A DNA stretch of 64,000 bases from Varibaculum cambriense (GTDB lineage: Bacteria; Actinomycetota; Actinomycetes; Actinomycetales; Actinomycetaceae). Shown piece after piece: positions 54,021 through 62,465 of this stretch (its first letter is position 1; every line of letters begins with the position of its first letter). Made by a program: the position numbers and the translations under genes. Location of the stretch: the NCBI RefSeq assembly GCF_002848005.1, contig NZ_PKHX01000006.1:76757-140756 (forward strand), given 5' to 3'. The notes under the pieces were generated by a model. It was not told where the DNA came from. It saw only the letters and a program-made list of their open reading frames with translations, and did not search any database.

Positions 54021-55385
54021 ATGAAACCGGTAGATGAATACCTGAACCAGGTGTTAACCCAGGTAAATTCGCTTCCACCTACGGTGATGCCAGTGGCGGA
54101 GGCTTTGGGCACCACTTTGGCGGAAGATGTTTTTGCCCGTTTCCCGGTACCACCTTTTACTAATTCCGCTATGGATGGGTTCGCGGTGCGTTCCTGCGAT
54201 CTTCCGGACGTCCTCGAAAATACGTCGATCCCGGCGGCTACCGGAGCAGAAAAAGGCGCAACGACGCTGCCTGCTGCTACGCCCAGTCGATCCGAATTGC
54301 CGAGCGCCCCGGGGGATGATGGAGCCCAAAAAACTTTGCCCTTAACTTTGCCGGTTCAAGCCGATATTGCCGCTGGTGATAATGGGGATTATCAGCTCAG
54401 TCCCGGGCATGCTATCCGGATTATGACTGGCGCACGAATGCCGGCTGGCGCCGATACCGTGATTAAAGTAGAGGACACTACCCTGCCGGCTGGCCCCCTT
54501 GACCTACCAAAAGAGGTCACGATTGAGCGTTGTCCGCGCGCAGGAGCCAATGTGCGCAAGGCAGGCGAGGACGCCGCCGTGGGTGACCTGGTGTTAGCGG
54601 CGGGAACAGTTCTTACTCCCGCGGCACTTTCTTCGGCGGTTTCGATTGGCTATTCAGAGTTACCGGTGTATCGCCGTCCACGAGTAGCAGTAATCTCTAC
54701 CGGGTTGGAGCTGCGTCCGGCAGGCGCGACCCTGAAGGGAGCGCAAATCCCCGACTCGAATTCGGTGCTGTTAGAGGCGTTGTTGCGCCGCCAAGACGTA
54801 GTCGTGTCGGGGGTTTACAGTTCCGATGATGAACCGGAAGTATTTGCAAAAACCTTGCAGCAGGCTGCCCAGGGTGCGGATTTGATTGTCACTACTGGCG
54901 GAGTGAGCGCTGGCGCCTATGACGTGGTTAAACAAGTTGGCTTATCGGGAGGTTTAGCGTTTACCAAAGTTGCGATGCAGCCGGGTAAACCGCAGGGGTT
55001 TGGCACTATTTCCGCCCCCGATGGTGCCGATGTCTATGTGGCAACTTTGCCGGGCAACCCGGTCAGCGTGTTTGTATCTTTCCACGTATTCGTGCGTCCG
55101 GTTCTGGCCGCTCTATCTGGCAAAGAGGGGCGCGTGGCGCTGCAGACTCGCGCCGCCACTACTACCGTGGCCTGGAAGTCCCCTGCCAGTAAACGACAGT
55201 TCGTGCCGGTACATTTGACCGAGGCAGAGCGGGTCGGCGATACCCCCACGGTTACTCCGACTCACCGCCTGGGGGCACGTTCGCACTTTGTGGCTTCCCT
55301 GCATCAAGCGAATGCGCTGGCAATCATACCGGAGGACGTAACCGAAGTGGAGCAATGGAGTCTGGTAGATGTGTTGCCCTGTTAG
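54021..55385 (+). CDS. moeA: Molybdopterin molybdenumtransferase
   Basis: This 454-residue protein inserts molybdate into adenylated molybdopterin. Domain order: MoeA N (NSAMDGFAVRS, with catalytic Asp), MoaB/Mog-like domain (IVTTGGVSAGAYDVVK), GKPQGFG, and MoeA C (LPGNPVSVFVSFHVFVRPVL). Residues about 75-110 form a Ser/Thr/Pro/Ala-rich insertion (TTLPAATPSRSELPSAPGDD) in the N-terminal half. It follows moeB after two bases, so the two form an operon. Confidence 0.95.
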   Translation: MKPVDEYLNQVLTQVNSLPPTVMPVAEALGTTLAEDVFARFPVPPFTNSAMDGFAVRSCDLPDVLENTSIPAATGAEKGATTLPAATPSRSELPSAPGDDGAQKTLPLTLPVQADIAAGDNGDYQLSPGHAIRIMTGARMPAGADTVIKVEDTTLPAGPLDLPKEVTIERCPRAGANVRKAGEDAAVGDLVLAAGTVLTPAALSSAVSIGYSELPVYRRPRVAVISTGLELRPAGATLKGAQIPDSNSVLLEALLRRQDVVVSGVYSSDDEPEVFAKTLQQAAQGADLIVTTGGVSAGAYDVVKQVGLSGGLAFTKVAMQPGKPQGFGTISAPDGADVYVATLPGNPVSVFVSFHVFVRPVLAALSGKEGRVALQTRAATTTVAWKSPASKRQFVPVHLTEAERVGDTPTVTPTHRLGARSHFVASLHQANALAIIPEDVTEVEQWSLVDVLPC

Positions 55386-55440
55386 GGACACCTTTATAGC
55401 ACCAGAGAGCGATCCGGGCACCAGGAAAGAAGGAACAGTT

Positions 55441-55968
55441 ATGGAAGACCAAGACGCACAACATTTACCCCATTTAAACGCGTCTGGACAGGCACATATG
55501 GTGGATATTACTGGCAAGCAACCCACGGTGCGCGAGGCGCGGGCGCGCGCTTTTGTGCAGTGTTCACCTAAGATCATGGCGGCTTTGCGAGCTGGCGAAG
55601 TCCCGAAAGGGGATGCCTTAGCGGTGGCGCGTATCGGCGGAATCGCGGCCTCCAAACGTACCCCCCTGCTGCTACCTTTGGCGCACCCGATTGGGGTGCA
55701 TTATTGCGCGGTGGATATCCGCCTGGCTGAGGACGGAGTTGAGATCCTCGCTACCTGCCGCACTGCTGACCGCACCGGAATCGAGATGGAGGCACTCACC
55801 GCTGCCTCCGTCGCCGCTTTAAACCTGATTGACATGGTGAAAGGGGTAGACAAAATGGTCTCTATCCGCGAATGCTATGTCCTGGAAAAACGTGGCGGAC
55901 GCTCGGGAACTTGGGTGCGTCCGGGATGCGAGCAAGAAGCGGCAGCTAAGGAAGTTGATCATGGCTAG
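55441..55968 (+). CDS. moaC: Cyclic pyranopterin monophosphate synthase
   Basis: This 175-residue protein works with MoaA to make cPMP. Hallmarks are MVDITGKQPTVREARARA, RTPLLLPLAHPIGVHYC, and the C-terminal EMEALTAASVAALNLIDMVK-GVDKMVSIR. The start at ATG 55441 has GAAGGA upstream, and 24 upstream codons of the open frame are rejected. Its 3' end overlaps mobA by eight bases. Confidence 0.96.
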   Translation: MEDQDAQHLPHLNASGQAHMVDITGKQPTVREARARAFVQCSPKIMAALRAGEVPKGDALAVARIGGIAASKRTPLLLPLAHPIGVHYCAVDIRLAEDGVEILATCRTADRTGIEMEALTAASVAALNLIDMVKGVDKMVSIRECYVLEKRGGRSGTWVRPGCEQEAAAKEVDHG

Positions 55969-56581
55969 TTCACCACAGTACCTAAATGGAGTGATTGTGC
56001 TGGCAGGTGGGACTGGCGAACGTCTAGGCGGGCGCAGTAAACCTAATCTACTGATTGCCGGGGATCGCCTCATCAGCTGGACTTTGTCTTTTTTGCCGCC
56101 AGTTCCCACCGTGGTGGTGGCTCCCGAGGAGGTGGAGGTTCCCGAGAAAGTTTTCCTCACTATGGAGGAACCTCCGGGCTCGGGACCGGCAGCCGGGATA
56201 GTTGCGGGCTGGCACCGTTTAGCTGACTCGTTCGTGTTTTCGCCCTCCGATATTATCGGGGTTTGCCCCGTGGACGCTCCCCTGTCGGGGTTTGCCTTGC
56301 GGCAGCTGGCAAGGCATTTACAGGAAACTAATGAGGACGCAGCCGAAAAAGAAAAAATACTCTTAGGCCAGGTGGGGGACGTTACCCAATATGTTCTGGG
56401 GGTCTTTACCGTGCGAGCGCTGATGGAGATGGCGCGGGCGAAGCCCTTAAATCGCTCGGTGCGCGGGGTGCTAGGTGAAATCGGGTTTGCCACCCGCGAG
56501 ATTTCCCCGGATTATGCCCACGATGTGGATACGCCGGCAGATATCGCCCCGGTAACCGAGTTACTACGCATTTCCCGCTAG
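55961..56581 (+). CDS. mobA: Molybdenum cofactor guanylyltransferase (MobA-like)
   Basis: The start at ATG 55961 gives 206 residues, with AAGGAAG upstream, inside the moaC 3' end. The nucleotidyltransferase motif is VLAGGTGERLGGRSKPNL (LAGGxxxRxGxxK-type), and the metal-binding VCPVDAPLSG follows. It attaches GMP to Mo-MPT to form the bis-MGD cofactor used by nitrate reductase. The DUF6457 partner lies at 50673. The stop directly meets the mog stop on the opposite strand at 56581/56582. Confidence 0.85.
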   Translation: MASSPQYLNGVIVLAGGTGERLGGRSKPNLLIAGDRLISWTLSFLPPVPTVVVAPEEVEVPEKVFLTMEEPPGSGPAAGIVAGWHRLADSFVFSPSDIIGVCPVDAPLSGFALRQLARHLQETNEDAAEKEKILLGQVGDVTQYVLGVFTVRALMEMARAKPLNRSVRGVLGEIGFATREISPDYAHDVDTPADIAPVTELLRISR

Positions 56582-57133
56582 CTAATCCAGGGGGAAGGCG
56601 GCGGGATCTAGCTGCTCTAATAGGTGGGGCAAGAGCGGACCGAGGACGCTCAGGGTGTCGCGGACTCCTCCCCGAGAGCCGGGCGCATTGGCCACGATGG
56701 CACCCGCGGCGCCCCGAGCGGTAATTCCCACCAGGGCTCGCGAAAGCGAAGCAAGAGGAGTGGCTTTTAAACCCTGCTGACAGATTTGCCAAGCAATCCC
56801 GTCCAGGCGTGCCTCCAGCAAGGGGGCAGTGGCCTCCGGTGTCAGATCCCGTTCGGTGATCCCGGTACCTCCGGTAGTGATTACTACCCGCGCGCCCTCG
56901 GCAATAGCGGCGCGAATTTCATTTTGGACGGATTCGATTCCATCGCTTACTACCCGCACTCGATCTACATCGATTCCGTACCCAGCCAGCAGTTCTTGCG
57001 CGAGCGGCCCCGACTTATCTGGACGTTCTCCGCTTTTACAACGGTCTGAAACGGTTATCACCGCACCTGCGGCGCGACCACGTAATTTTTGCAGTTTTTT
57101 CTCATTTAAATGTGCATGCGGATCTACTGACAA
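56582..57133 (-). CDS. MoaB/Mog family molybdopterin adenylyltransferase
   Basis: This 183-residue single-domain protein has VITVSDRCKSGERPDKSGPL, TTGGTGITERDLTPEAT, and the C-terminal NAPGSRGGVRDTLSVLGPLL, the MoaB/Mog signature. It adenylates molybdopterin before MoeA inserts Mo. The MoaB and MogA names are used interchangeably in actinobacteria, so no symbol is assigned. It is convergent with mobA and divergent from the narK region. Confidence 0.9.
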   Translation of the reverse strand: MSVDPHAHLNEKKLQKLRGRAAGAVITVSDRCKSGERPDKSGPLAQELLAGYGIDVDRVRVVSDGIESVQNEIRAAIAEGARVVITTGGTGITERDLTPEATAPLLEARLDGIAWQICQQGLKATPLASLSRALVGITARGAAGAIVANAPGSRGGVRDTLSVLGPLLPHLLEQLDPAAFPLD

Positions 57134-57270
57134 GGCGAAATCCTCCTACCAATTACGCAAACCAAAACTTGCGATTACCTGGATATTTTCCCTAAGACCG
57201 GGCTAGTATCACCGATAAAAATACCGCTTTAACCTGCAGATATTATCCAAAAACATCATAACACGTAAAA

Positions 57271-57287
57271 GTCAGAAAAAATCTGAC
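57271..57287. promoter_or_regulatory. Palindrome GTCAGA-N5-TCTGAC upstream of narK
   Basis: GTCAGA (57271-57276) and TCTGAC (57282-57287) form an inverted repeat with an A-rich spacer. It lies about 42 bases before the narK start codon and between the divergent mog gene and narK. It is an operator candidate for nitrate or oxygen control. It partly resembles the TGTCAGA boxes of the fic repeats, but the spacing differs. No FNR-type TTGAT-N4-ATCAA site was noted nearby. Confidence 0.45.
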
Positions 57288-57328
57288 AAGCTAGTAGCAT
57301 TACCCAGTATCGAAGGAAGTTTTTAGCT

Positions 57329-58648
57329 ATGGAAGCTGCAAAGAAGTCTAAGTAAGTACTTTCTGACTGGGAACCGAACAACCCGGATAAATGGAATTCT
57401 GGTCTTGCCTGGCGCACCCTGGCAATTTCCACCTATTCCCTAATCCTGGCCTTCACCGTATGGTTCCTGGTCTCCGCAATCGCCCCTAAACTGAATGAGA
57501 TAGGATTCGACCTCACCAAGGCGCAGCTTTATTGGCTGACCTCGATGCCCGGTCTGTCCTGCGGGTTCTTGCGTTTGATCTATACTTTCTTGCCGCCCAT
57601 CGTGGGTACCCGCAAACTGGTGGGCTGGTCTTCAATCCTCTATATGATTCCCATGTTGGGATGGTTCTTTGCGGTACAAAACCCGAACACCCCCTATTGG
57701 TGGCTACTAGCTTTAGCCTTCATGTGCGGAATTGGGGGCGGTTCCTTCTCTGGCTACATGCCTTCCACTGGATATTTCTTCCCCAAGCGACTTTCGGGGA
57801 CTGCTTTGGGACTGCAAGCCGGGATCGGCAACTTGGGGATGTCGATCATTCAGCTGGTCGGCCCGCTGCTAATGGGATTCTCGTTATTTGGCCTCACCTG
57901 GATGAGCCCCCAGCAGACCGCAGACGGGGCAAGTATTTGGGTATCTAACGCCGCAATCTTCTTCGTACCCTGGTGCATCGTGGCCGCCATCTTGTCGTTC
58001 ACTCTGCTACGTGACGTACCGATTAAAGCCAATATTCGCCAGCAGCTCGACATCTTCAGCAATGCCAACACCTGGTACATGACGGTGCTGTATGTGATGA
58101 CCTTCGGACTATTTTCGGGTCTCTCGGCAGTGTTCGGTCTGCTAATTAATGACAATTACGGCGCCGAGTCCCCCCTGAAACTGGCGGTCACTGGCGCCTC
58201 CTTCGCCTTCCTGGGGCCGCTGATTGGTTCAGTGGTCCGCATGGCCTGGGGGCCTTTCTGCGACAAAATGGGCGGAGCGATCTGGACTTTCATTTCTGGA
58301 GTGGGCATGGCGGTTACTCTGGCCATTGCCGGCTTCTACCTAAGTAATCCCCACGGCATGAGTGACTTTTACGGTTTCCTAATCGCCATGCTGGTGATGT
58401 TCTTCTTTGCTGGCCTGGGCAATGCCGGTACCTTCAAACAGATGCCGATGATTATGCCCGCCCGCCAAGCAGGCGGCGCCATCGGATTCACTGCCGCGGT
58501 AGCCTCCTTCGGCCCCTTCGTGGTGTCGGTAGCCCTCACCATGATTTCTCCGACGGTCTTCTTCTATGGCTGCACCGTCTTTTGCATTATTGGATCGGCG
58601 CTTTGCTGGTGGCAGTACGCTCGCAAGAACGCTCCCTTCCCCGGATAA
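57329..58648 (+). pseudogene. narK: narK nitrate/nitrite transporter, interrupted by TAA at codon 9
   Basis: ATG 57329 is preceded by a good ribosome site (GAAGGAAG, nine bases away) and reads MEAAKKSK then TAA (57353-57355). The same frame continues (VLSDWEPNNPDKWNSGLAWR) without another stop to 58648, giving about 439 codons, the expected NarK length. NarK/MFS blocks are clear: FMCGIGGGSFSGYMPSTGYF and GLQAGIGNLGMSIIQLVGP, nitrate signatures of the family. No ATG, GTG or TTG exists in frame until 57545, so restart would remove the first membrane helix. A TAC to TAA change would explain it. A sequencing error or readthrough cannot be excluded. It precedes narG by 74 bases. Confidence 0.75.
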
Positions 58649-58656
58649 CCAATTAT

Positions 58657-58684
58657 TCCCGAGGGCGCAGCCTCGTCCTCGGGA
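58657..58684 (+). terminator. Hairpin between narK and narG
   Basis: TCCCGAGG (58657-58664) pairs with CCTCGGGA (58677-58684) with a 12-base loop. The sequence after it (GCAAAACTTAG) has no T run, so it is probably an mRNA-processing or stabilising hairpin in the nar operon rather than a strict terminator. Confidence 0.4.
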
Positions 58685-58722
58685 GCAAAACTTAGTAAGC
58701 ACAAAACTCAAAGGAAAATAAA

Positions 58723-61700
58723 ATGGCTGGTTCTTCGTTATTAAAACTAGGTGCGAAGCTTAGGCGCGGGCAGGTAAGCCAGGATGCTCGCCAAATGTTC
58801 CTGGTCGGAGGGCGCGAAGCGGATGCGTTCTACCGGCAACGTTTCAGCCATGACAAGGTGGTGCGCTCTACTCACGGGGTGAACTGCACCGGTTCTTGCT
58901 CCTGGCGAGTATTCGTAAAAGATGGGCTGATCACCTGGGAGGCGCAGGCAGTGGATTACCCCTCTACCGGCCCGGATATGCCCGACTATGAGCCCCGCGG
59001 CTGTCCGCGCGGCGCCGCCTTCTCTTGGTACGAATATTCCCCCACCCGGATTCGTCATCCCTATGTGCGTTCAGTGCTGCTAGATGCCTACCGCAAAGCG
59101 AAGCAAACCCATCCTGACCCGGTAGAGGCCTTCCGGGCAGTCGCTTCGGATCCGGTAGCCTCCGCCGCCTATAAATCGGCGCGCGGCAAAGGGGGCATGG
59201 TGCGTACCAGTTGGGAGGAAGCCCTAGAAATCGTAGCCGCCGCCAATGTGGCCACCATTAAAGACTACGGTCCGGATCGGATCGCCGGATTCTCGGTGCT
59301 CCCCGCCATGTCGATGGTTTCTTTCGGTGCCGGTGCCCGTTACTTGCAGTTAATTGGCGGGGTAAACCTATCTTTCTATGACTGGTATGCAGATCTTCCG
59401 GTCGCCAGCCCCCAGGTATTCGGAGATCAAACCGATGTTCCCGAGGCCGGAGACTGGTTTAACTCCTCCTACCTACTAGTTTGGGGTTCTAACCTGCCGC
59501 TCACCCGCACCCCGGATGCGCACTTCATGACCGAGGCGCGTTACCACGGACAAAAGATGGTGTCGATTAACCCCGACTATTCCGATAACACCAAGTTTGC
59601 GGATGAATGGCTGCGGGTTAATCCCGGTACCGATGGAGCGCTAGCTACGGCGATGGGACACGTGATTCTAAACGAGTTCCACGTGGGTAAACAGTCTCCC
59701 TATTTCTTGGACTATATGCGTAGCTATACTGACTCCCCCTTCCTGGTAAAGCTAGAAGAAACCCCCGAGGGGCTGGTGCCGGGCAAATTCTTAAGCGCCG
59801 CTGATGTGTCTAGCCTGCCGGCAGAAGTTAAAGATAAACCCAAACCAGAGTTCCGTTTCCTAGTGATGGATGCCGATGGCAGCGTGAAGGATCCGGGTGG
59901 CACCTTGGCTGACCGTTTCACTCCGGAAGGTAAAGGTCATTGGAACCTAAAGATGGAGGGGGTAAACGCCCAGCTCAGCCTCTATCAAGAGGGCGGGGAA
60001 AGCGCTGAAATTACCCTGCCCCGCTTTGACCTGGTGGCCGGGGAAAACAAAGGTAGCTCCGTGGGTGCTGGCACGATTAACCGGGGGGTGCCAGTCCGCA
60101 AGGTTGACGGGCACCTGGTGACCACGGTTTACGATATTTTGCTAGCTCAGTACGGAGTCAAACGTGCCGGTCTCCCGGGCGTTTGGGGCGAAGATTATCA
60201 GGATTCCTCCAACCCGGGCACCCCGGCATGGGCAGAAGAGATCACCGGGGTGCCGGCTAATGCCACTATCCGGATTGCCCGCGAGTTCGCGCAAAATGCC
60301 CTCGATTCTAAGGGGCGCAGCCAGATTATTTTAGGCGCGGGCACTAACCATTATTTCCACTCTGACCAGATTTATCGCACTATCTTGGCGCTGACTTCGA
60401 TGTGCGGCACTCAAGGGGTTAACGGTGGCGGCTGGGCACACTATGTTGGTCAGGAAAAGGTACGCCCAATTACCGGCTGGACGCAATACTCATTCGCCTT
60501 GGACTGGCAACGCCCGGCGCGACAAATGATCTCCACCGGTTTCTGGTATTTAACCACTGACCAGTGGCGTTATGATTCGCTGACCACCGACCGCTTAACT
60601 TCGCCTGCGTCTGTGGCCTCAGTACCCAAGCAAAACATTGCGGATTCTTTACTGGAAGCTACTGAACGCGGCTGGATGCCCGCATATCCCCAGTTCAATC
60701 GATCTTCTTTGGAGCTGGGGCGGCAAGCGCAAGAATCCGGGCAAAAACCCGCTGACTACGTGGCCGCACAGCTCGCTGCCGGAAAGCTAGAGTTCGCGGC
60801 GAAAGATCCGGATAACCCGGTGAACTACCCGCGCGTCCTCTTTAACTGGCGTACTAATCTGCTGGGGTCTTCCGCCAAAGGTACCGAGTTCTTCTTACGC
60901 CATATGATCGGGGCCGATAACGATGTCCAGGCCGAGGAAGTACCGGAAGACCAGCGTCCTCGTAACGTGCGTTGGCGCGAGCAGGCCGCGAAAGGCAAGC
61001 TGGATTTGGTGGTGACTGCGGATTTCCGCAACACTTCTACCACTTTGCATTCTGACGTTTTGCTGCCAGCTGCCACCTGGTACGAGAAACATGACCTGTC
61101 CAGCACCGATATGCATCCCTATGTGCATACCTTCAACGCCGCGATCCTGCCGCCTTGGCAGGCGCGCACCGATTTCCAGTTGTTCCAAGATTTAGCGCAG
61201 TTGGTCTCCAAGATGGCAGGCAATCACCTGGGCACCCAACTAGATCTCCTGGCGGCTCCTTTGAACCACGACAGCCCGGATGAGCTGGCTAATCCCGCGG
61301 GGGTAGTTATTCCCCGCGAGGAATGTGGCTGGGTGCCGGGAGTCAATATGCCAAAGATTATTCCCATCGAGCGCGACTACACCAAGATTGGAGAGAAATT
61401 TAATTCCCTCGGTCCGGTTATCGAAAAAATGGGGATGGGCACCAAGGGAGTACCTTTCACCCCGGATAAAGAGCTGCGGGAAATGCGCGAACAGTTCGGA
61501 GAAATCGAGACTGCGATTGGCCCGCGTCCGCGCCTAGACACCGACCAGATTGCTGCCGAGTTCATTTTGAAGTTCTCGGGCACCACCAATGGACGCCTCG
61601 CCACCCAGGGCTTTAAGACCCTCACCGATAAGGTGGGCGCCGCTGGAGATATGACCGAAATGTCGCGCGGACACGCTGATTACCAGATCACTTTGACGGA

Positions 61701-62424
61701 TGTGCAACAGGCTCCTAAGACAGTGGTTACTTCCCCCGAATGGTCAGGCAGTGAGCATGGAGGGCGGCGTTACACTGCGTTTAGCCAAAACGTAGAGTAC
61801 CTCAAACCCTGGCACACCCTCACTGGCCGGATGCACTACTACCTGGATCACGATTGGATGTGTGCCTACGGAGAATCCCTGCCCACCTATCGTCCTCCGC
61901 TGGATTTGCATCACCTGTTTGGAGAACCCGCACCGGGCATGGTGCGCGGGGATGGCACCCCCAGCGCCGAGGTCGCAGTCCGCTACCTCACTCCTCATAA
62001 CAAGTGGGCGATTCACTCCCAGTATTTCGATAATCTCTATATGCTTACTCTCGGCCGCGGCGGGCAAACCGTGTGGATGTCGCCGCAGGATGCGGCCAAG
62101 ATCGGGGTGCGCGATAACGAATGGATTGAGGCCCATAACCGCAACGGAGTGGTTAGCGCCCGCGCAATTGTGTCCCACCGGATCCCGGAGGGAACCGTAT
62201 TTATGTATCACGCACAAGAACGGATTGCCCACACTCCGCTTAACCAGTCAACCGGTAAACGGGGCGGCACCCATAACTCTCTGACCCGCATCTTTATTAA
62301 ACCAACCCACTTGTTGGGCGGCTATGGGCAGTTCTCGTACGCCTTCAACTACACCGGTCCTACCGGCAATCAACGCGACGAAGTCACCTATATTCGTCGC
62401 CGCAGCCAGGAGGTGGAGTTCTAA
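58723..62424 (+). CDS. narG: Respiratory nitrate reductase alpha subunit
   Basis: This 1233-residue molybdo-bis(MGD) subunit reduces nitrate to nitrite at the cytoplasmic membrane face, with electrons from menaquinol via NarI and NarH. The FS0 [4Fe-4S] ligands are His 51, Cys 55, Cys 59 and Cys 94 (HGVNCTGSCSW; RGCPRG). The Mo ligand is Asp 220 (SFYDWYADLPVASPQVFG). Length is that of NarG, not of periplasmic NapA, and the N-terminus (MAGSSLLKLGAKLRRGQVSQ) has no twin-arginine motif. The start has AAAGGAAAATAAA. It is followed after 41 bases by narH. Confidence 0.98.
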   Translation: MAGSSLLKLGAKLRRGQVSQDARQMFLVGGREADAFYRQRFSHDKVVRSTHGVNCTGSCSWRVFVKDGLITWEAQAVDYPSTGPDMPDYEPRGCPRGAAFSWYEYSPTRIRHPYVRSVLLDAYRKAKQTHPDPVEAFRAVASDPVASAAYKSARGKGGMVRTSWEEALEIVAAANVATIKDYGPDRIAGFSVLPAMSMVSFGAGARYLQLIGGVNLSFYDWYADLPVASPQVFGDQTDVPEAGDWFNSSYLLVWGSNLPLTRTPDAHFMTEARYHGQKMVSINPDYSDNTKFADEWLRVNPGTDGALATAMGHVILNEFHVGKQSPYFLDYMRSYTDSPFLVKLEETPEGLVPGKFLSAADVSSLPAEVKDKPKPEFRFLVMDADGSVKDPGGTLADRFTPEGKGHWNLKMEGVNAQLSLYQEGGESAEITLPRFDLVAGENKGSSVGAGTINRGVPVRKVDGHLVTTVYDILLAQYGVKRAGLPGVWGEDYQDSSNPGTPAWAEEITGVPANATIRIAREFAQNALDSKGRSQIILGAGTNHYFHSDQIYRTILALTSMCGTQGVNGGGWAHYVGQEKVRPITGWTQYSFALDWQRPARQMISTGFWYLTTDQWRYDSLTTDRLTSPASVASVPKQNIADSLLEATERGWMPAYPQFNRSSLELGRQAQESGQKPADYVAAQLAAGKLEFAAKDPDNPVNYPRVLFNWRTNLLGSSAKGTEFFLRHMIGADNDVQAEEVPEDQRPRNVRWREQAAKGKLDLVVTADFRNTSTTLHSDVLLPAATWYEKHDLSSTDMHPYVHTFNAAILPPWQARTDFQLFQDLAQLVSKMAGNHLGTQLDLLAAPLNHDSPDELANPAGVVIPREECGWVPGVNMPKIIPIERDYTKIGEKFNSLGPVIEKMGMGTKGVPFTPDKELREMREQFGEIETAIGPRPRLDTDQIAAEFILKFSGTTNGRLATQGFKTLTDKVGAAGDMTEMSRGHADYQITLTDVQQAPKTVVTSPEWSGSEHGGRRYTAFSQNVEYLKPWHTLTGRMHYYLDHDWMCAYGESLPTYRPPLDLHHLFGEPAPGMVRGDGTPSAEVAVRYLTPHNKWAIHSQYFDNLYMLTLGRGGQTVWMSPQDAAKIGVRDNEWIEAHNRNGVVSARAIVSHRIPEGTVFMYHAQERIAHTPLNQSTGKRGGTHNSLTRIFIKPTHLLGGYGQFSYAFNYTGPTGNQRDEVTYIRRRSQEVEF

Positions 62425-62465
62425 ATGTCAGTGGCAGTTTGCATTTTCTCTAAAGGAGACCAGTC

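Noticed and set aside
58723..62424. Tat signal peptide on NarG (periplasmic enzyme)
   Set aside because: The N-terminus has no twin-arginine motif followed by a hydrophobic stretch; it is the usual cytoplasmic-side NarG start.
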